DNA of 9,453 nt from Candidatus Peregrinibacteria bacterium CG_4_9_14_0_2_um_filter_41_14 (GTDB lineage: Bacteria > Patescibacteriota > Gracilibacteria > UBA1369 > UM-FILTER-41-14): NCBI GenBank assembly GCA_002788755.1, contig PFRW01000013.1:1-9453 (forward strand), given 5' to 3'. Made by a program: the position numbers and the translations under genes. This document shows, piece after piece, positions 5,421-9,453 of the stretch. The notes beneath the pieces are model-generated. The model was not told where the DNA came from. It was given only the letters and a program-made list of their open reading frames with translations, and did no database searches. The number at the start of each line of letters is the position of its first letter. The stretch's first letter is position 1.

Positions 5421-6342
5421 TCAGTTGAGATACCCTGCTCGTTGGAATTTTTGTTCATAGTCATAAAGTCCGGTATTTGGTAGCTTGGGAATAACCGTAT
5501 CAGGCGTAGGGGTGACGGTGCTGACAACAACAGTAGCAATTGCGTAGTCTCTCGCTATTAAACCATTATCCTCCCCGCTCGCAGTAATCGTGTTAACTGT
5601 GGTTTTAATGAGGTTTGTCTGGCAGATATATGTCCATGTCTCGGCAGGGTCAAGTTTTGAATCATTATTTGCATCTCCGGAAATATAATTTACCGGGGTA
5701 CATTTATCATCTGTTAATCGTACATTGCTTAGTGGCTCTATTCCTGGGTTGGTGACTTTATTGGTGTAAATAACCGTGCCTCCTTCGGTAGAAAGTAGCA
5801 ATGGAGTTGGAACTTTTGTTACATGGATCAATGGCGGCACTACTGTAATACCAACAACCACTGTTGCGTTTGCGATGTCAGTTGCACTGATGCCATTGGC
5901 GAATCCGGTTGCGGTGATAATATTTGTGTGGGTCTCTGTAAGGGTTGTGGAACATGTCTAAATCCATGTCTCATGCACATCAAGTATATTGTCAACGTTG
6001 GTATCGCCAAAAATACGAATAACTGGACTGCAAGTATCACCAACCATTGTGACATTATTCACGGGGACTGTGCCGATATTATTAAGAGTGTAAGGGTACT
6101 TTACGGTGCCGGATCCGTTTGGCAGGGCCAAAGGACTCGGTACTTTCACTACATCAATAAGCGGAGGTACTGGTGGAGTGTACGTACCTCCACCACCTCC
6201 ACCGCTAGGCGCAATGTCGTTATTCGTAATAGTACAGGTTTGGATATCACCTAATGCAAGAGTAATTGTACCGTCTGCTGCACAGTCACCTCCAATAACA
6301 GATGTATAGTTAGAGTTAGAAGTTTCAGAAACCGTATGTGAT
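5421..6342 (-). pseudogene. 3' remnant of a repeat-containing LPxTG-like surface protein, cut by IS30 and carrying an amber codon
   Basis: One minus-strand frame runs from the IS edge to TGA at 5421, interrupted only by TAG at 5958-5960. In order it encodes a prealbumin/SpaA-like end (HTVSETSNSNYTSV, then GDIQTCTITNNDIAPS, to about 6204), a Gly6 linker (about 6203-6186), two tandem repeats of exactly 110 residues (6167-5838 and 5837-5508) of the DUF11-like surface-repeat type, a Thr/Pro stalk (STVTPTPDT) and KLPNTG (LPNTG at 5469-5483). In known proteins such repeats stand out from the cell surface. The signal peptide and N-terminal domains are missing. The TAG aligns with Tyr70 of the second repeat, so it is a point nonsense mutation. 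A GTG at 5859-5861 could start a 146-residue product, but it would lack a signal peptide. Only 15 polar residues follow LPNTG, with no membrane anchor. Confidence 0.8.
5508..6167 (-). repeat. Two tandem 110-codon surface-protein repeats
   Basis: Unit 1 is 5838-6167 and unit 2 is 5508-5837. They align without gaps: both begin PPLI(D/H)V.KVP(S/T)PL, share TV.Y and C(S/T)PV, then GD.N.D..LD..ETW, and end ATVVV. The DNA has diverged much more than the pattern, so this is an old duplication typical of surface-repeat proteins, not a recent copy. Confidence 0.85.
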
Positions 6343-6368
6343 CCTTGAATTCTAGATCGAAGTGCAAA
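6343..6368 (+). repeat. Left terminal inverted repeat of the IS30 element
   Basis: This starts CCTTGAATTCTAGATC and ends AGTGCAAA. It is the exact reverse complement of 7383-7408, as expected for transposase-recognised ends. Confidence 0.93.
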
Positions 6369-6370
6369 AT

Positions 6371-6417
6371 GGAGGTAATATGATAAGCAGGAGTTAAGAA
6401 AAACTATTTCTTAACTC
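6371..6417 (+). promoter_or_regulatory. Transposase leader: strong RBS, five-codon ORF and perfect hairpin
   Basis: GGAGG (6371-6375) is the only strong Shine-Dalgarno sequence placed before an ATG in the window. That ATG (6380-6382) starts only Met-Ile-Ser-Arg-Ser and stops at TAA 6395-6397. The stop lies inside a perfect 11-bp hairpin: GAGTTAAGAAA (6391-6401), loop AACTA, TTTCTTAACTC (6407-6417). The transposase ATG comes 7 nt after the hairpin. Known IS elements use leader structures to limit transposase synthesis; that this one does so is inference. Confidence 0.5.
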
Positions 6418-6424
6418 ATAAAAT

Positions 6425-7399
6425 ATGAGAACATATAGGCATCTAACATATAAAGAATTGGTGCAAATAGAAACATATCTTCATGAAGGCAAAACGTATT
6501 CGGACATAGCAATTGAGCTAGGGAGAGATGTTTCGACTATTTCGCGTGTTGTGAAGGCATATAGCTCCAGTTTAGGGAGTTTTTGTGCTGATGAAGCATG
6601 GGTTGAGATCGGTAAAAAGAGGAGCTTAGCAAACAATCATCCTCGTATTTTAGACGATAGTGTATTGGCAGAATTTATTGTTGAAAAAATCGAAAGTTAC
6701 TGGAGTCCGGAACAGATTGCCGGAAAATGGCGAGCAGAAAACAATGAAGTCCTATGCCATGAAACAATCTACCAGTATATTTACAGAAATAAGCCTCAGC
6801 TTATTAAACTGTATCTTCGTCGTAAAGGCAAAAAATACCGTAAAGAACGTGATAAGGGAAAAGGTGGTATTCCGGAAATGGTGATGATTGATGATCGTCC
6901 CAAAGCAGTGGATGGACGTGAGTCTTTTGGCCACTGGGAGGGTGATACTGTGATAGGCAAAAATTACAAACAAGCTATTGTGACTAATGTTGAAAGGAAA
7001 AGTGGCTTCCTAATGGCCACCAAAGTTGAACATAAACAGGCTGAGCTTGTCGCTGATGTTTTTCGAGGCCAATTTGCGGATCTGCCTGAAGAATTGAGAA
7101 TCTCCGTCACCTTAGACCAAGGCAGTGAATTTGCTTGGCATACAGTCATTTCGGGTGAAACAAAGCTAGATGTTTATTTTTGTCATAAAGCTTCACCTTG
7201 GGAGCGAGGATTAAACGAAAACACTAATGGCTTACTCAGGCAGTTTATCCCCAAAGGCACAGACTTTTCTCAAGTTAGCTCGAAAGATCTACAACACTAT
7301 GTTAATTTACTAAACGGTCGTCCTCGCAAGCGGCACGGCTACTTAACTCCTGCCGAAGTCCTACAAAAGGAATTAGACTCTCTTTGCACTTCGATCTAG
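6425..7399 (+). CDS. IS30-family transposase (324 aa)
   Basis: The enzyme cuts and joins the IS ends by DDE chemistry. The N-terminal region has the IS30 helix-turn-helix (RHLTYKELVQIETYLHEGKTYSDIAIELGRDVSTISRVV, residues 5-43), which binds the terminal repeats. The middle contains SYWSPEQIAGKW and ETIYQYIY, typical of the family. The catalytic core (about 160-315) carries Asp174 in GHWEGDTVIG, Asp231 in TLDQGSEF and Glu265 in GLNENTNGLLRQ. The D-to-E spacing of 33 residues is the family value. All catalytic residues are present and the length is normal, so it should be active. The last codons and the TAG lie inside the right terminal repeat. There is no Shine-Dalgarno sequence next to the ATG; expression may depend on the leader just upstream. 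Confidence 0.96.
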   Translation: MRTYRHLTYKELVQIETYLHEGKTYSDIAIELGRDVSTISRVVKAYSSSLGSFCADEAWVEIGKKRSLANNHPRILDDSVLAEFIVEKIESYWSPEQIAGKWRAENNEVLCHETIYQYIYRNKPQLIKLYLRRKGKKYRKERDKGKGGIPEMVMIDDRPKAVDGRESFGHWEGDTVIGKNYKQAIVTNVERKSGFLMATKVEHKQAELVADVFRGQFADLPEELRISVTLDQGSEFAWHTVISGETKLDVYFCHKASPWERGLNENTNGLLRQFIPKGTDFSQVSSKDLQHYVNLLNGRPRKRHGYLTPAEVLQKELDSLCTSI

Positions 7400-7408
7400 A
7401 ATTCAAGG
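7383..7408 (-). repeat. Right terminal inverted repeat of the IS30 element
   Basis: This is the exact inverse of 6343-6368. It contains the transposase TAG at 7397-7399, so the end of the gene and the end of the element overlap. Confidence 0.93.
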
Positions 7409-7447
7409 ATTTGGGAGTGTCTTTGTAGTGCTAATTATAAAAAAGCG

Positions 7448-7512
7448 TTTTCGGAGCGAACAGCGGGAGCGGAGAAAACAACCTACTTTGCCCTCTATCA
7501 AAAAAAGAAATT
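7448..7512 (+). repeat. Dispersed repeat, copy A (left of fic)
   Basis: The order is TTTTCGGAGCGAA, a 7-nt insert relative to copy B, GCGGAGAAAA, 12 nt of unlike sequence, then CCCTCTATCAAAAAAAGAAA. The same words in the same order and orientation occur at 9272-9329. It has no coding potential of its own. Confidence 0.55.
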
Positions 7513-7592
7513 CAATTTGCCTATTATTGAAAAGCAAAGGGCTTTAGTCGTAAAAGGAAAAGTATATTTCGTACAACGTCCGGGTATAGGGG

Positions 7593-7640
7593 ATATTTGC
7601 GGGTGGTATAATACGCCGAAGGCGTACCACCCGCAAATAT
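7593..7640. other. Very stable compound hairpin
   Basis: A perfect 15-bp outer stem, ATATTTGCGGGTGGT (7593-7607) with its complement at 7626-7640, encloses a 5-nt one-sided bulge (ATAAT, 7608-7612), a 5-bp GC-rich inner stem (ACGCC/GGCGT) and a GAA loop. It is far more GC-rich and more perfectly paired than its surroundings. There is no T-tract on either side, so it is not a standard terminator. It could be a REP-like element, a recombination or processing site, or a small mobile hairpin. Confidence 0.7.
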
Positions 7641-7765
7641 GGGTGCAGTAAAAGAGCGAAACGACTGAACAAAACCGCCTCTCCCCTGTTATATGATGTA
7701 CATGTTTTCCTTTAATTTCTGAAAGAAATTGCTCTTACAAAAGATAGATTCGATTTTGTTTTTCC

Positions 7766-7819
7766 GTTTGGGGCGAAGGGCAGAGAGGAACAAAAGGGGT
7801 GAATGCCCGAGCCCCAAAC
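7766..7819 (-). terminator. Two-part hairpin at the 3' end of fic
   Basis: GTTTGGGGC (7766-7774) pairs with GCCCCAAAC (7811-7819), and inside it GGGCA (7778-7782) pairs with TGCCC (7804-7808), leaving a 21-nt loop. On the minus strand it begins 2 nt after the fic stop codon. The sequence that follows is GGAAAAAC rather than a T-tract, so it may be a 3'-end stabiliser or an attenuated terminator. Its right arm also has a counterpart beyond fic (9336-9357). Confidence 0.45.
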
Positions 7820-7821
7820 AC

Positions 7822-9162
7822 CTAAAACAATTGATTTATTTTTGCTGTTCCATAGTAGTAAACGGATCTTCCCTGTTTTTTTCTGGAAAGGAATCCTTTG
7901 TTCACTAAATCTTTTAAATCTTTACTTGCTGTCATTTTGGCTACTTGATTGATATTCATGTGCATAGTGAGATTAGTTCTTTCCTCGGAATCGCCATGTA
8001 TAAATTGTAATAATTGAACTTGTCTTGTGTTTAGGTTATGAGCTGTTTCACTTTTATTCTTCATGTTTAGGTTCTCTTTTGATTGATTCTTAAGATATTC
8101 TCTAAACTCTTTTATTGCCAATTTAATTTTCTGAATATTGTAGTCGATAAAGTATGTCATATCATTGTCGTCTTGTTCACTATATACGTATGCCATAGAA
8201 TACTGCTTTGGTGATTGTTTTATTGCTTTTGAAATTGGCAAATATACAAATGCCCAGTACCCTTCTTTGATTAGATACCAATAGAAAATTAACCTTGCAA
8301 GACGTCCATTTCCGTCCGTAAATGGATGTAAGTATCCTATCCAAAAATGAAGAATTATTGCTTTAATGACGGGATGGATAAATCGCTCATTGCTTAACTC
8401 ATTGTTGGCAAATTTTATGAGTTTTCCTAGCTGTTCTTTCACGAAGTCTATATTTGGCCCTTCATGATATATTTCTCCAGTCACTTTATCTGTTACAAAA
8501 ATGGGGTCGTTTTTCTTTCTTAGTTTTGGCTCCTTTTTTTCAGAATCCAATGTGTCCTTAGTAATTAAACTATGTAATTCTAAGATAAGATCCATGCTCA
8601 TTACTCTATCTTTGTAGTCCTCTTCGATAGCTTTCATTGAGTTGTAATTATTGACAATCATTTGCTCAGATTCATTTTTTGGCTTCCTTCCTTCTCTAAG
8701 CATTTTTTTTGCAGCTTTTCTGCTTGTTGCTGCACCTTCAAGCTGGGAAGAGGCTATAGCTTCTTCCATTATTCCACGCGTTATTAATTTCTGTTTATTA
8801 GCTTTGTTGACATTACTTTTTTCAACAAAAAGTTCTCCGCCTGTACTCATGTCAAGTTCGTGAAAAAATTCTTCAAAATACGATAATTTCAGCCATGTAA
8901 AAGGGTTTCCATCCTTGTCTATTACAGTGGATTTTACACTTTGCGATTCTCGGAAGATTTTTATGATTAACCATAATTCTTCTTTAGAAACATCATCCGG
9001 AGAGGGTTCTTTGTGGCGCATTTTATCCCAGTAGACATAATCTGACTCTATGCATTTTTTAGCAAATTCGAAAATGTCTTTCCTGTTCTTGTAATCAAAT
9101 ATTTTAGAGATTTTTTCAGGCTTAATGCCTTTCAAGTTTGGTATTTCAATCTTGTACTTCAT
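7822..9162 (-). CDS. Fic-family (putative AMP-transferase) protein with N-terminal inhibitory motif and C-terminal winged-helix-like region (446 aa)
   Basis: Fic proteins transfer AMP, or less often another phosphate-containing group, onto target side chains. The catalytic motif HPFTDGNGR is intact at residues 279-287 (His279, Asp283, Asn285, Arg287). The inhibitory helix SSQLEG (138-143, pattern S/TxxxEG, with Glu142) lies before the Fic core. This is the class II arrangement, where the protein holds itself inactive and needs no separate antitoxin. The N-terminal 110 residues form a helical Fic-associated domain. After a Lys/Asn-rich linker (about 355-378), residues 379-446 (NTRQVQLLQFIHGD to SRKKQGRSVYYYG) look like a winged helix, suggesting DNA binding. 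The ATG at 9160-9162 lies just below a strong promoter with repeated motifs. The gene ends in TAG. It is not interrupted; targets cannot be told from sequence. Confidence 0.94.
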   Translation of the reverse strand: MKYKIEIPNLKGIKPEKISKIFDYKNRKDIFEFAKKCIESDYVYWDKMRHKEPSPDDVSKEELWLIIKIFRESQSVKSTVIDKDGNPFTWLKLSYFEEFFHELDMSTGGELFVEKSNVNKANKQKLITRGIMEEAIASSQLEGAATSRKAAKKMLREGRKPKNESEQMIVNNYNSMKAIEEDYKDRVMSMDLILELHSLITKDTLDSEKKEPKLRKKNDPIFVTDKVTGEIYHEGPNIDFVKEQLGKLIKFANNELSNERFIHPVIKAIILHFWIGYLHPFTDGNGRLARLIFYWYLIKEGYWAFVYLPISKAIKQSPKQYSMAYVYSEQDDNDMTYFIDYNIQKIKLAIKEFREYLKNQSKENLNMKNKSETAHNLNTRQVQLLQFIHGDSEERTNLTMHMNINQVAKMTASKDLKDLVNKGFLSRKKQGRSVYYYGTAKINQLF

Positions 9163-9177
9163 ATTGAATATGTATAG

Positions 9178-9259
9178 TTGTACCTAAATTGTACCTATTT
9201 TATACCTTTACTGTCAAGATGAGTATAATTATACCTAAATTGTACCTATTTTGTACCTA
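9178..9259 (-). repeat. Six operator-like 9-bp repeats in two triplets with exact 11-bp period
   Basis: On the plus strand the motif TT(G/A)TACCTA occurs at 9178-9186, 9189-9197 and 9200-9208 (the last ends TT), and again at 9229-9237, 9240-9248 and 9251-9259. Within each triplet the step is exactly 11 bp; the triplets are offset by 51 bp. The first triplet covers the fic -10, and the second lies upstream of the -35. This is the layout of a multi-site operator for a cooperatively binding regulator. Confidence 0.75.
9188..9217 (-). promoter_or_regulatory. fic promoter
   Basis: On the minus strand a perfect TTGACA (9212-9217) and TACAAT (9188-9193, five of six) are 18 bp apart. Transcription would begin near 9181, giving a leader of about 19 nt with no Shine-Dalgarno sequence. 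The -10 is part of the repeated motif, and the -35 falls in the gap between the two repeat triplets. Confidence 0.65.
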
Positions 9260-9271
9260 TTAATAATATTA

Positions 9272-9329
9272 TTTTCGGAGCGAAGCGGAGAAAATACCCT
9301 AATTTTCCCCTCTATAAGAAAGAAAAATT
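9272..9329 (+). repeat. Dispersed repeat, copy B (right of fic)
   Basis: TTTTCGGAGCGAA is joined directly to GCGGAGAAAA, then 13 nt of unlike sequence, then CCCTCTATAAGAAAGAAAAA. Order, spacing and orientation match copy A at 7448-7512. A second shared block, GGGGTGA then CCGAGCCCC(A/G)AAC, follows here at 9337-9357 and in the left copy at 7796-7819. Confidence 0.55.
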
Positions 9330-9453
9330 TGGGTGAGGGGTGAGCCGAGCCCCGAACCGTATATCCCTTGTTATACGCCCCGACGACTGAAAGAAGGAGA
9401 ACGCAGCGTGGCACGAAGCGTAGCGGAGTGAGTTCAAAAAATATTTTTCGTTC
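9330..9453. other. Non-coding GC-richer tail of the window
   Basis: No gene is visible. It contains the shared block at 9336-9357, a small hairpin CGTATA (9358-9363) with TATACG (9372-9377), and a G-rich stretch at about 9395-9432 with repeated GCG/GAAGCG words (GCACGAAGCGTAGCGGAG). The last bases are an A/T palindrome-like run. The element is probably cut by the window edge. Confidence 0.4.

Larger units (their letters stand above)
6343..7408 (+). mobile_element. Complete IS30-family insertion sequence (1066 bp)
   Basis: One full-length DDE transposase is bounded by perfect 26-bp terminal inverted repeats (6343-6368 and 7383-7408). The dinucleotide AT flanks both ends (6341-6342 and 7409-7410), consistent with the 2-bp target duplication known for IS30; because AT is self-complementary the repeat could equally be read as 28 bp. 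Length and one-ORF layout are normal for the family. The perfect ends and intact gene suggest a recent, possibly active copy. It forms the upstream boundary of the surface-protein remnant. Confidence 0.93.
7411..7821. other. Non-coding, repeat-rich interval between IS30 and fic
   Basis: This 411-bp stretch has no convincing gene. It holds a copy of a repeat also found beyond fic (7448-7512), a very strong hairpin (7593-7640), a small hairpin (AATTTC 7714-7719 with GAAATT 7725-7730) and a two-part hairpin at the 3' end of fic (7766-7819). A plus-strand frame is open from 7400 to the TAA at 7649-7651, but it has no ATG and contains the hairpin. It may be a decayed gene fragment. Confidence 0.6.

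Noticed and set aside
5277..5440. A 60-residue plus-strand frame (5220-5402) and a 26-residue minus-strand frame after LPNTG
   Set aside because: The first overlaps a real gene and its promoter. The second is short, has no start signal and does not restore a membrane anchor.
5958..5960. Recoding of TAG as an amino acid
   Set aside because: TAG ends the 194-residue gene, the transposase and fic at sensible positions, and TGA and TAA are also used as stops, so the code looks standard.
5776..6309. Plus-strand open frames of 61-143 residues across the surface-protein remnant
   Set aside because: They are shadows of the repeat-coding strand: their Pro/Thr/Cys-rich text reflects the reverse of clearly conserved repeats.
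7593..7640. Integron attC site
   Set aside because: It has a bulged hairpin, but no paired simple-site boxes with a GTTRRRY core and no integrase gene in the window, so the claim cannot be supported.
7822..9162. A separate antitoxin gene beside fic
   Set aside because: No small gene lies within reach on either side, and the protein contains its own SxxxEG inhibitory motif, so a separate antitoxin is not needed.
9178..9259. CRISPR array or plasmid iterons
   Set aside because: Units are 9 bp at an 11-bp step with no 25-40 nt repeats or spacers, no cas or replication gene is present, and the array lies on a promoter. An operator is the better reading.

Overview
The window is AT-rich, tightly packed chromosomal DNA with short operons and many small secreted, membrane-anchored or unrecognised proteins. 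It looks most like a Candidate Phyla Radiation (Patescibacteria/Parcubacteria-like) bacterium. The basis is the short single-pass surface proteins, an LPxTG-type surface protein with tandem beta-rich repeats and a glycine linker, a membrane-anchored single-domain cupin, and the near absence of Shine-Dalgarno sequences. This is inference from gene style; no ribosomal or marker gene is present. TAA, TAG and TGA all end convincing genes, so the genetic code looks standard.

Layout. (1) 58-2345, minus strand: a closely spaced cluster reading lipoprotein, then a Trp/Arg-rich conserved protein, a possible 29-residue CxxC micro-ORF, a two-TM protein, a single-TM exported protein, and a possible 43-residue overlapping ORF. 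(2) 2346-2466: divergent control region with a 7-bp dyad and an extended -10. (3) 2467-3725, plus strand: an exported 194-residue protein, two stem-loops, and a membrane-anchored cupin. (4) 3807-5276, minus strand: a two-gene unit of an unrecognised protein followed by an aspartate/glutamate racemase family protein, with a good -35 upstream. (5) 5421-6342, minus strand: the decayed 3' remnant of a surface protein with two 110-residue repeats, one carrying an amber codon. (6) 6343-7408: a complete IS30-family insertion sequence that forms the upstream boundary of that remnant. (7) 7411-7821: non-coding DNA with strong hairpins and repeat copies. (8) 7822-9162, minus strand: a full-length Fic-family protein with an internal inhibitory motif and a C-terminal winged-helix-like region. 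(9) 9163-9453: the fic control region, then a second copy of the repeat found on the other side of fic.

How it fits together. The left half looks like ordinary cell-envelope housekeeping. The right half is accessory DNA: an IS-damaged surface protein next to a fic gene that is framed by related repeats. The most distinctive signal is the fic promoter. A TTGACA / TACAAT promoter is overlaid and preceded by two triplets of a 9-bp motif at exact 11-bp periodicity. This suggests a protein, possibly the DNA-binding end of the Fic protein itself, binding cooperatively on one DNA face.
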